6,172 nucleotides of DNA from Actinomycetota bacterium (GTDB lineage: Bacteria > Actinomycetota > Acidimicrobiia > Acidimicrobiales > Ilumatobacteraceae), in NCBI GenBank assembly GCA_005793785.1, contig SXPW01000070.1, positions 1 through 6,172 of the forward strand, read 5' to 3'. Below, one piece after another: positions 1 to 6,008 of the stretch. The first letter of the stretch is position 1; every line of letters starts with the position of its first letter. The notes beneath the pieces are model-generated. The model made no database searches. It was given only the letters and a program-made list of their open reading frames with translations, and was not told the origin of the DNA. Both the position numbers and the translations under genes were made by a program.

Positions 1-136
1 GGACGCTCAACTTGCCGCCCAACTCGGTATTCCGCTCGAACACGGTCACATGGCGACCTGCAATCGCGAGACGAATCCCGGTCATCAGGGCACCAACACC
101 TCCCCCGACGATCGCCACATCACATGAGTGGGTCAC
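1..136 (-). CDS. FAD-dependent CrtI-family carotenoid desaturase, N-terminal fragment (CrtD-like?)
   Basis: Partial gene: it starts at base 136 and runs off the left edge after 45 codons. The visible N-terminus is a Rossmann FAD-binding fold. After a short lead comes DVAIVGGGVGAL (residues 6-17, a GxGxxA variant of the dinucleotide loop), then VTVFERN with Glu34, the usual FAD-ribose ligand, then GGK (40-42), equivalent to the GGR of CrtI. The GTG start overlaps the stop of the upstream hydratase gene as GTGA and is preceded by AAAGGTGG four bases away (141-148), so start and coupling are well supported. The fold is certain as an FAD oxidoreductase. Membership of the phytoene-desaturase superfamily is inferred from motif style and carotenoid neighbours. 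Following a CruF-type hydratase, the best guess is a CrtD-like 3,4-desaturase acting on the hydroxylated end. A CrtI paralogue, carotenoid isomerase or ketolase of the same superfamily remains possible because the rest of the protein is missing. Confidence 0.8.
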   Translation of the reverse strand, partial: MTHSCDVAIVGGGVGALMTGIRLAIAGRHVTVFERNTELGGKLSV

Positions 137-933
137 GACACCACCTTTGAATGTGACAATCGATGCATCACACCACGCCATGCACAGCATCCCATTGCAA
201 TCGCGCCAACGAGCGCCACCACGGCATCACCGAAGAAAACGAGAAATCCAATGACCGAGAGGACGTTCAAGGCGACATACGCAAGAAGTGGCAGGAAGTC
301 CTCGGCAGGCGGGAGCAAGGGTTGTTGATCGATGCCATTACCTTCGCAGAGAACGACCATGAGAAGAGCCATGACCGTCGCAGTTCCGAACCATCCCACA
401 TAGTTCACCAACGGGATTCCGCGAAACGTGAGCTCCGACGATGCCCAGCGCCAATAGCCCTCGCCAACCATCTGTGGATCGAGGAACACGTCCCATGCCG
501 TAATCGAGAGTGCCATGAGCACCACCTGTCGCCACGCTTGTGTTGGCGAGCGACGAAACATGCCATAGCTAATGAACGTGATTCCGGTCCAAGCACACGG
601 CACGATGACCGGAACTCCCCACACACGTGGCGCGAGTGTGGCGGTGTACTCGTACGCACCGAACGGAAACCCAGTCTTGCTCCCCAGCAGTTCGACACCG
701 AACGACACCAACATCGTTACCAGTGCAACCACGATCACGCGTCCCCTCGAGACGTTCCATGCGCTGAATATTCCGACTCCGAGGAGACCGAGCACTACTA
801 CGGAGGCAAGAGACCGTCGCTCGGTTCCGCCACGGTCGAACAACGGTGTGGCGATCATCGCCAACACCATCACCACCAACGAGATGGCCGCCGCCGGCTG
901 TCGGCGCCACACCACGCTCGCTGATTGTCTCAT
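133..933 (-). CDS. cruF: CruF-type carotenoid 1,2-hydratase (carotenoid biosynthesis membrane protein)
   Basis: 266-residue integral membrane protein of the carotenoid hydratase family (formerly DUF422) that includes CruF of Deinococcus, cyanobacteria and haloarchaea. Members add water across the terminal double bond of an acyclic carotenoid end to give a tertiary 1-hydroxyl. Visible family marks are a Glu in a membrane helix (E81), GFPFGAYEY (88-96), WDVFLDP (147-153) with two acidic residues, WRW (161-163), and FRGIPLVNYVGW (170-181). About seven hydrophobic segments are seen, near 14-30, 43-57, 65-84, 105-125, 137-152, 176-196 and 215-252 (the last probably two helices). An open frame extends upstream to 1146, but that part lies inside crtB and looks like its out-of-frame shadow. 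ATG at 933, seven bases after the crtB stop, gives the usual family length. No good ribosome site is seen, so translation probably depends on coupling to crtB. The exact substrate (lycopene, a monocyclic or a C50 carotenoid) cannot be told. Confidence 0.85.
   Translation of the reverse strand: MRQSASVVWRRQPAAAISLVVMVLAMIATPLFDRGGTERRSLASVVVLGLLGVGIFSAWNVSRGRVIVVALVTMLVSFGVELLGSKTGFPFGAYEYTATLAPRVWGVPVIVPCAWTGITFISYGMFRRSPTQAWRQVVLMALSITAWDVFLDPQMVGEGYWRWASSELTFRGIPLVNYVGWFGTATVMALLMVVLCEGNGIDQQPLLPPAEDFLPLLAYVALNVLSVIGFLVFFGDAVVALVGAIAMGCCAWRGVMHRLSHSKVVS
137..148 (-). promoter_or_regulatory. Ribosome binding site of the second desaturase, inside cruF
   Basis: AAAGGTGG (141-148) lies within the last codons of cruF, four bases before the GTG at 136. 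With the GTGA start-stop overlap this supports both the GTG start and coupled translation. Confidence 0.6.
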
Positions 934-940
934 ACGACGT

Positions 941-1837
941 CTATGAACCGAGTGGAAATACCAGTCGTGCCACCATGAGCGCCTTCCGAGAAGTCGGTAC
1001 CGAAGCACGCTTGGCGAATACGTCATAGTTCTGACGTTCGATTCGATCAAGAATCTCGGAATACAACGAACGTGCGGCGCGAATACAGCGCGCGGACTTG
1101 TTCGGCAACATGGCGATTCCCCTGTCGGCTGACTCGTACAGTTCACGACAACGGTGGATTTCGAACTTCATCAATTGCGTGAATTCGGTGGTACAACGGC
1201 GCGTCGACAGATCCACCCCGAATCGTCGCACGTCTTCCTGCGGGATGTAGACCCGCCCGCGATCCAGGTCTTCGTTCACATCACGAAGGAAATTGGTGAG
1301 TTGAAACGCATTGCCGAGGTCGCGCGCGTGTCCGAATGCCGAGGAATCATGCGGTTCGAGAATCGGCAGCATCATCTCACCAATGACCGCTGCCGAACCG
1401 TCCATGTACTCCAACAGGTCACCCCACGTTTGATATCGATCCACGGTGAGATCCATGGTCATGCTGCGAAGGAACCGTCTGAAACACTCCGGATCGATGG
1501 GAAACTTCCGCACCGTGTCCACGACGGCCATGAGCACGGGGTCCGTCGATGAACCGGCATCGAGATCACGGAAGAACCGCTGACCGAAACTCGCGAGTGC
1601 CGCTCTTCGTTCCTCCACGGAAACGGGTCCGAGATCGTCAACGATGTCATCGGCATACCGACAGAACCCGTACAGCGCATGCACATGTGGGCGCTTCTCG
1701 GCGGGCAACACCTTCGTTGACCAGTAGTACGTGGTGCCGTGCCGCTTGTTGAAGTCCTTGCACAATGCGTAGCTCTGTTCGAGCGAAACCGGCATTTTGG
1801 GGAGCAGTCGCGTCGTGGGTGTTGGCGGGGTTGGCAC
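941..1837 (-). CDS. crtB: Phytoene synthase
   Basis: 298 residues, normal length for the family. It condenses two geranylgeranyl diphosphates head to head to phytoene, the first committed carotenoid step, as a peripheral membrane enzyme needing Mg or Mn. Both aspartate-rich, diphosphate-binding motifs are intact: DDIVD (63-67, within ALYGFCRYADDIVDD) and DVNED (186-190, within FLRDVNEDLDRGRVYIP). YMDGSAAVIGEMM (144-156) matches the substrate-cavity helix. The all-helical trans-isoprenyl synthase fold and the crt neighbours favour phytoene synthase over squalene or dehydrosqualene synthase, though the sequence alone does not fully exclude those. The start is GTG at 1837, three bases after the crtI stop. 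Its Shine-Dalgarno AGGTGA (1841-1846) contains that stop codon. An ATG 14 codons later (1795) has no ribosome site and would remove a harmless Pro/Thr-rich lead, so it is the less likely start. Confidence 0.95.
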   Translation of the reverse strand: MPTPPTPTTRLLPKMPVSLEQSYALCKDFNKRHGTTYYWSTKVLPAEKRPHVHALYGFCRYADDIVDDLGPVSVEERRAALASFGQRFFRDLDAGSSTDPVLMAVVDTVRKFPIDPECFRRFLRSMTMDLTVDRYQTWGDLLEYMDGSAAVIGEMMLPILEPHDSSAFGHARDLGNAFQLTNFLRDVNEDLDRGRVYIPQEDVRRFGVDLSTRRCTTEFTQLMKFEIHRCRELYESADRGIAMLPNKSARCIRAARSLYSEILDRIERQNYDVFAKRASVPTSRKALMVARLVFPLGS

Positions 1838-1846
1838 CGCTCACCT
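1838..1846 (-). promoter_or_regulatory. Ribosome binding site of crtB with embedded crtI stop codon
   Basis: AGGTGA (1841-1846) sits three bases before the crtB GTG, and its last three bases are the crtI stop TGA. A ribosome ending crtI therefore sits on the crtB initiation region, which suggests translational coupling and roughly balanced synthesis of the two enzymes. Confidence 0.65.
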
Positions 1847-3343
1847 GCCGCTGCGTTGAGTCGCGTAGTCGCCTATTCGTCGCGCGGCAAGTTTGCCGGA
1901 GACGAGGACCATGGGAACGCCGACCCCAGGCACGGTGGACGAGCCGACGAAGAACACGCCGGGCACTCGCTTGTCCCTGTTGTTGGGTCGGAACGGTCCT
2001 GTCTGAAAGAAAGTATGTGCCAGAGCAAACGGCGTACCGCGCTCCATACCGAGGCGCTCCCAGTCGAGCGGGTCGTAGATGCGTTCCACCACGACGTCCG
2101 TTGGATAGCCGAGCGTGCTGACCCGCTCTCGCACATCGGCGACGATGCGATCGCGTTCGCGTGACCAGTCGATGTTTCCGTCCAGATTCGGAGTCGGCTC
2201 CAAAACGTACAGTGCCGTATGACCCTCGGGTGCAAGACCCGGCGTGTCGATGGAATGCAAGGTCACCAAGATCGACGGGTCGGGCATGCGAACGCCGTCC
2301 TCGATGAGTGCCTTGAACGATCCGTTCCAATCCGCGCCGAAGTGGATGTTGTGGTGCGCCGCGTTCGTCGCCGGTAAGCCCTTCACTCCCGCCACCCACA
2401 ACAAGCAACTCGGGCTGTACTTTCCACTGCGCGCCGCACGCGGTGCGTCAACACCACCAAGCAGGGTTCGATATGCCACCGGGAGATCCGGGTTGCACAC
2501 CACCGCATCGCACGCAATGCGCTCACCGTCATTGAGCTCGACACCGGTGACGTATCCGTTCGAACCCGTCGAGCGCAGGATTCGTTCGACCGTCGCGCCG
2601 TAGCGAATCTTCACTCCGGCAGCGGAAACCGCATTGGCAAGTCCCGTCGCCATCGCATGCATACCGCCCTCGGGAAAGTACACACCCTCGACCGAATCCA
2701 TATAGGTGATGACCGCATAGAGCGACAATGCCTCGTACGGCGCAAGTCCCGCGTACATCGACTGAAAGCTGAAGATTCGCTGGAGTCGATCGTCCTTGAA
2801 GAATCCCCCGATCTTCTTGTCGAGTTTGCGGAATGCACCCATCTGAACGAGACGAAGGCCGTCACGCCAGGGGCGCGCAAGGTCGAGCACGGAGTCGAAA
2901 TTGGTATCGATGAACGACGACATTTCTGCCTTGTACAGATCCTCCAACCACGCGCAGAACTTGATGAACGAAGCTGCCTCCACCTTGTTGGAGAACCGAG
3001 CGATCTCTTCTGCCATCGCCTCGCGACCGTGGCGAACCAGTAGTTCGCTGCCGTCCTCGTAGACGGCGCGATACATCGGATCGACTTTCTTGATTCGCAC
3101 GAAATCCGCCATGTTCGCCCCCGCCGCATTGAATGCGTCCTCCAGGAGACCGGGCATCGTGAGCACGGTGGGCCCGTTGTCCAATCGAAATCCGTGCGAC
3201 GCGATGACGCCCGCTCGACCGCCGGGAATGTCATCGCGTTCCAACAACGTGACATTGTGACCACTCCGCGACAGGTAGGCGGCGCTCGAGAGCCCACCAA
3301 GACCTGCACCAATCACGACGACGTGCATTGGTTTAGAGGACAC
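1841..3343 (-). CDS. crtI: Phytoene desaturase (CrtI type)
   Basis: 500 residues, typical CrtI length. FAD-dependent enzyme that introduces double bonds into phytoene stepwise, usually four to give lycopene, at the membrane surface. The N-terminal FAD site is clear: VVVIGAGLGGL (8-18), Glu35 in LLERDD as ribose ligand, GGR (41-43), and the conserved FRLDNGPTVLTMP (52-64). The C-terminal CrtI signature VFFVGSSTVPGVGVPMVLVS (463-482) closes the FAD pocket. The gene starts with GTG at 3343, preceded by GGTGATC four bases away (3348-3354). An in-frame ATG five codons later (3328) lacks such a site. It lies 27 bp after crtE and 3 bp before crtB, which supports one transcript. The number of desaturations (three, four or more) cannot be read from the sequence. 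The dedicated crtB and downstream hydratase make lycopene the likely product. Confidence 0.95.
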   Translation of the reverse strand: MSSKPMHVVVIGAGLGGLSSAAYLSRSGHNVTLLERDDIPGGRAGVIASHGFRLDNGPTVLTMPGLLEDAFNAAGANMADFVRIKKVDPMYRAVYEDGSELLVRHGREAMAEEIARFSNKVEAASFIKFCAWLEDLYKAEMSSFIDTNFDSVLDLARPWRDGLRLVQMGAFRKLDKKIGGFFKDDRLQRIFSFQSMYAGLAPYEALSLYAVITYMDSVEGVYFPEGGMHAMATGLANAVSAAGVKIRYGATVERILRSTGSNGYVTGVELNDGERIACDAVVCNPDLPVAYRTLLGGVDAPRAARSGKYSPSCLLWVAGVKGLPATNAAHHNIHFGADWNGSFKALIEDGVRMPDPSILVTLHSIDTPGLAPEGHTALYVLEPTPNLDGNIDWSRERDRIVADVRERVSTLGYPTDVVVERIYDPLDWERLGMERGTPFALAHTFFQTGPFRPNNRDKRVPGVFFVGSSTVPGVGVPMVLVSGKLAARRIGDYATQRSGR

Positions 3344-3354
3344 GCGAGATCACC
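3344..3354 (-). promoter_or_regulatory. Ribosome binding site deciding the GTG start of crtI
   Basis: GGTGATC lies four bases before the GTG at 3343. It matches the 3' end of 16S rRNA on the GGTGATC side and favours this GTG over the ATG five codons later, which has only a weak upstream context. Confidence 0.65.
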
Positions 3355-3370
3355 ACGACTCGAGGATTGA

Positions 3371-4423
3371 TCATGCTCGTCGATCGCTAACGAAATGGGC
3401 TAGTTCCACGAGACGCTCCCGTACCGTCGCGTCGATTGGCGCGTCACCAATCGCAGCGATTGCTTCATTGGTGAGTCGCTCAATGGTGGATTCCATCTCT
3501 TTCAGTGCACCACACTCGATGATGGCGTCCTGTACCTGTGCCACGTCTGTGTCGGAAAGCACTCCATTACCCACCTTCGCGAGGGTTCGGCGCTGACCTT
3601 CCGATGCACGCGCGAGTGCGAGAGCCAGGAGCGGTGTCGGTTTGGCCTCGCGCAAATCATCACCGACGGGTTTCCCCGTCACCGTCGAATCTCCGAAGGC
3701 ACCCAAGACATCGTCCCGCAACTGAAAGGCATCACCGAGCGGCAGACCGTAGGCCGAATAATTTTCGAGGAGCGTGGTGGACTCGTTCGCCAGGAGTGCT
3801 CCGAGATGTAGCGGTCGCTCGATGGTGTACTTGCCGCTCTTGTAACGACAAATACGTGCAGCCTTCTCCGGTCTTCGTTCGTTCTGTGCCGAGCCGAGCA
3901 TGTCCAGGTACTGCCCGATGTTCAGTTCCACGCGCAACTCGTTCCACATCTTCCAACCCGTCGAACCGAGGTCGGACAACAGCACGTCGGCATACACGAA
4001 CGACAGATCACCGATCAGAATTGCAGCCCCGTCACCAAACCGACGAGCGTCACCCGACCACGCTCGGGCACGGTGTTCTGCTTGCATGCTCTCATGCGTG
4101 GTGATCACTCCACGTCGAGTGGTGGAGCCGTCCATGATGTCGTCATGGAACAGCGCGAACGCATGCAGTAGTTCGAATGCGGCGCCCGCATCGATGACTC
4201 GTGGATCGGTAGTACTTCCGCCTGCGCCGATGAAACCCCAGTAGGTAAAGACGGGACGGAGACGCTTGCCACCACCCACCACCATGCGAGTGAGCTCGTC
4301 GAATGGTGTGGCCAAATCCGCGTCGAATGCGGTCCAGCGAGCGCGTTCGGAGGCGAGGAACGTTCGAAGTCGATCGTCGACGCGGGATGCGACCTGACGT
4401 ACCGACTCGGGCGACTCGAACAC
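3371..4423 (-). CDS. crtE: Polyprenyl diphosphate synthase, geranylgeranyl diphosphate synthase type
   Basis: 350 residues, all-helical trans-prenyltransferase that elongates allylic diphosphates with isopentenyl diphosphate in the cytoplasm. Motifs in order: GGKRLRP (51-57, IPP binding); first aspartate motif DDIMD (94-98) in LFHDDIMDGSTTRRG, with no two-residue insertion; KSGKYTIERP (195-204); second aspartate motif RDDVLGAFGD (236-245) followed by TGKPVGDDLREAK. The GDDLRE style is common in actinobacterial GGPP synthases. A C20 product is inferred mainly from the adjacent crtI and crtB; FPP or longer-chain synthesis cannot be excluded from motifs. The start is GTG at 4423, the first possible start after an in-frame TAG eight codons' distance or less upstream. 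No clear ribosome site is present, only CAGGGC directly before the start. A TANNNT hexamer sits six bases upstream, so a leaderless message is possible. The stop TGA overlaps an out-of-frame ATG (ATGA). Confidence 0.93.
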   Translation of the reverse strand: MFESPESVRQVASRVDDRLRTFLASERARWTAFDADLATPFDELTRMVVGGGKRLRPVFTYWGFIGAGGSTTDPRVIDAGAAFELLHAFALFHDDIMDGSTTRRGVITTHESMQAEHRARAWSGDARRFGDGAAILIGDLSFVYADVLLSDLGSTGWKMWNELRVELNIGQYLDMLGSAQNERRPEKAARICRYKSGKYTIERPLHLGALLANESTTLLENYSAYGLPLGDAFQLRDDVLGAFGDSTVTGKPVGDDLREAKPTPLLALALARASEGQRRTLAKVGNGVLSDTDVAQVQDAIIECGALKEMESTIERLTNEAIAAIGDAPIDATVRERLVELAHFVSDRRA

Positions 4424-4429
4424 GCCCTG

Positions 4430-4435
4430 AGGCTA
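4430..4435 (-). promoter_or_regulatory. Possible -10 element for a leaderless crtE transcript
   Basis: TAGCCT (minus strand) fits the actinobacterial TANNNT -10 pattern and ends exactly six bases before the GTG of crtE, the spacing expected if transcription starts at the start codon. crtE also lacks a good ribosome site. No matching -35 is seen about 17 bp further upstream, and a TANNNT match is common by chance, so this is only a candidate for an internal promoter separating crt expression from xseAB. Confidence 0.25.
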
Positions 4436-4473
4436 CGCCACCATCGCCACAGAAAGAGACGGTTACGAAGGTG

Positions 4474-4689
4474 CTAACGCGCTTCTTCCGGAAGTTGAAT
4501 CTCCTTCACTTCCAATTTGGCGGCGGCAATGCGCTCGCGACACACCTTCACCAGTTCGGTGGCACGCTTGACGCGCTCGGCGAGTTCGTCGACGTTGATG
4601 TCGTCGTCGGACAGCGCATCGAGGATGTCCTCGAGTTCCGTGATGGCGTCCTCGTATCCGACGACCTCGTCATCCTTCTTGCGTGGCAT
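4474..4689 (-). CDS. xseB: Exodeoxyribonuclease VII small subunit
   Basis: 71-residue acidic helical protein, normal size for XseB. Several copies bind the helical arm of XseA to form exonuclease VII, a metal-independent single-strand DNA exonuclease used in repair and mismatch processing. The family pattern is plain: YEDAITELEDILDAL (12-26), a short acidic turn DDDINVDEL (28-36), then ERVKRATELVKVCRERI (38-54), giving the expected helix-turn-helix hairpin. The ATG at 4689 has a strong Shine-Dalgarno, GGAAGGAG, five bases upstream. It follows xseA by 20 bp, the usual partner order, and precedes crtE by 50 bp. Identification rests on both pattern and context. Confidence 0.95.
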   Translation of the reverse strand: MPRKKDDEVVGYEDAITELEDILDALSDDDINVDELAERVKRATELVKVCRERIAAAKLEVKEIQLPEEAR

Positions 4690-4702
4690 GGTGGCTCCTT
4701 CC
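4690..4702 (-). promoter_or_regulatory. Strong ribosome binding site of xseB
   Basis: GGAAGGAG (4695-4702 on the minus strand) lies five bases before the xseB ATG. It is the strongest Shine-Dalgarno in the window and fixes the xseB start. Confidence 0.85.
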
Positions 4703-4709
4703 GGTGACG

Positions 4710-5963
4710 TTACTGTTTGGACTTCTGCGAATTTGACTGGCTGGACACGCTCGCAACACCGATGACGGTGCTTGAAATGCTCCCGTCGGCGATTCTCATC
4801 GTCACTTCGTCACCTATTTTCGTCTGCTTCAGTGACTTGATCACCCTTCCGTCGGAGCCGTAGGTGATGCTCCAGCCTCGGCGCATGAGGACGACGGGGT
4901 CGAATGCGGAGATCTCCGAGGCGAGCAGATCGACTCTCGACTTTGCCGCCTCCAGAACGGTGCTACGCAGAATTCGTAGTCGCCCCACTGCATTGGCGAC
5001 CCGACGTTCGCTGCTCGCGAGTGCCGCCAGCACCACGGTGGCCACTCGTTGTGCCGCCGAATCAAATCGGCGGACAAACGCCTGTACTTTGTCCACGATT
5101 GCAACTGCGCATGCGGTTGGGGTCTTGTTCCAAGAGAATGCGACTTCATCGGCGATGCTCTTGTCCACATCGTGACCGATTCCGGTGAACACCGGTTTGC
5201 CACATCCCGCAATGGCTCGCGCGACTACCTCGTTGTCGAACGTCGCCAGATCGGTGCGGGAACCACCGCCGCGAATCACTGCGACTAGGTCGACGAGTGG
5301 CTGCTTCCCAAGCAACGAGACGGCGGCGGCAATCTGTTCGGCAGCCCCCTCCCCCTGGACTCGGACGTCACACAACGTGATCGTAAATCCGATTCCTGAT
5401 TCCTCGAGCGTCTTCATGAAGTCGGCATGCGCTGCGGAGCCTTTGCTGGTGACCACTCCGACAACGAGCGGTACGAGGGGCAGCGTGGTCGCACGATTGC
5501 GGTCGTACAGTCCGTCCTTCTTCAGGCGAGCAATGATCTCGTCGCGCTGCGCTGCCAAGTCTCCGAGAGTGAACCGCGGATCGATGTCCGACATTTTGAA
5601 CCCGAATTGACCGCTGGCACCGTAGAGGTCCGGGGTTCCCCGAATCCGCACCTTGATTCCGGTGACGATGTCCATGTCGTGCTGTTGCATCTTGGGTGCC
5701 AGGCGCTGACGGACACCCCGCCACAACTTGACGGCAATCACCTGTCGTTCCCCTTCGTTGTCCTCGATGAGGTCGAAATACACGTGCCCGCTACTCGGCT
5801 GGGATACCTTGCCGACCTCTCCGTACACCCAAACCTCGGAGAGCTCGCGCTTCAACACCGCGTTGATCGCCCCAATGAGTTCCGAAACACTGTGTGCTGA
5901 ATCGGCAATCGGATCCGAGGTTGCTGCCACGGTCATGGGTAGGACTGATGGTGGTGTTGACAT
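4710..5963 (-). CDS. xseA: Exodeoxyribonuclease VII large subunit
   Basis: 417 residues; the catalytic subunit of exonuclease VII, acting with XseB on single-stranded DNA. Domains: N-terminal OB fold (about 26-128, with VSELIGAINAVLKREL and VWVYGEV), nuclease domain (about 130-285), a charged helical arm (about 286-350) and the C-terminal segment from FDPVVLMRRGWSITYGSDG (354-372) to the end. Residues matching those reported as essential in the E. coli enzyme are present: Asp181, Arg231 in IRGGGS, His264 and Asp267 in GHDVD. The variant is unusual: GHDVDKSIADEV replaces the common GHETDFT type, SWNKTPTA replaces DxRAxTPTA, and RTDLATFDNE replaces EDLxxFN. The helical arm looks about 50 residues shorter than I recall for E. 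coli. ATG at 5963 has no strong ribosome site; ATG at 5936 is an alternative that would only remove nine residues before the OB fold. Confidence 0.95.
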   Translation of the reverse strand: MSTPPSVLPMTVAATSDPIADSAHSVSELIGAINAVLKRELSEVWVYGEVGKVSQPSSGHVYFDLIEDNEGERQVIAVKLWRGVRQRLAPKMQQHDMDIVTGIKVRIRGTPDLYGASGQFGFKMSDIDPRFTLGDLAAQRDEIIARLKKDGLYDRNRATTLPLVPLVVGVVTSKGSAAHADFMKTLEESGIGFTITLCDVRVQGEGAAEQIAAAVSLLGKQPLVDLVAVIRGGGSRTDLATFDNEVVARAIAGCGKPVFTGIGHDVDKSIADEVAFSWNKTPTACAVAIVDKVQAFVRRFDSAAQRVATVVLAALASSERRVANAVGRLRILRSTVLEAAKSRVDLLASEISAFDPVVLMRRGWSITYGSDGRVIKSLKQTKIGDEVTMRIADGSISSTVIGVASVSSQSNSQKSKQ

Positions 5964-5989
5964 TTCACGGTGGAGGTTTCGTTACCGCA

Positions 5990-5999
5990 AATCTAGGCT
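5990..5999. promoter_or_regulatory. Possible overlapping divergent -10 elements between xseA and the lipoprotein gene
   Basis: The 45-bp gap between the divergent starts contains AATCTAGGCT. On the plus strand it reads TAGGCT (5994-5999), nine bases before the lipoprotein ATG. On the minus strand it reads TAGATT (5995-5990), about 26 bases before the xseA ATG. Both fit TANNNT. No convincing -35 partners were found at the right distance. Promoters for both genes must lie in or near this gap unless they are inside the opposite gene, but the exact boxes are uncertain. Confidence 0.25.
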
Positions 6000-6008
6000 G
6001 TCGGTCTC

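Noticed and set aside
163..924. Long plus-strand open frame opposite cruF (253 codons)
   Set aside because: It is antisense to a well-supported membrane protein. Its product is rich in His, Arg and Pro with no domain-like pattern, typical of a shadow frame in GC-rich DNA.
934..1146. N-terminal extension of cruF (71 codons upstream of ATG 933)
   Set aside because: This part overlaps the crtB coding region in another frame, has no family match, and the hydratase has normal length when started at 933.
1647..2408. Minus-strand open frame of 253 codons spanning the crtI-crtB junction
   Set aside because: It lies in a different frame across the ends of two certain genes and its product is Arg-rich without motifs.
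4424..4473. Possible terminator between xseB and crtE
   Set aside because: Only trivial three-base GGC/GCC pairings were found and no T-run follows, so no terminator can be supported.
5957..5962. Perfect TTGACA (-35 box) on the plus strand at the xseA start
   Set aside because: No acceptable -10 lies 16-18 bp downstream (the region reads CGTTAC or GTTACC), so it is probably chance.
5972..5977. GGAGGT on the plus strand, a possible ribosome site
   Set aside because: No start codon follows within 5-12 bases; the lipoprotein ATG is 31 bases away, too far to use it.
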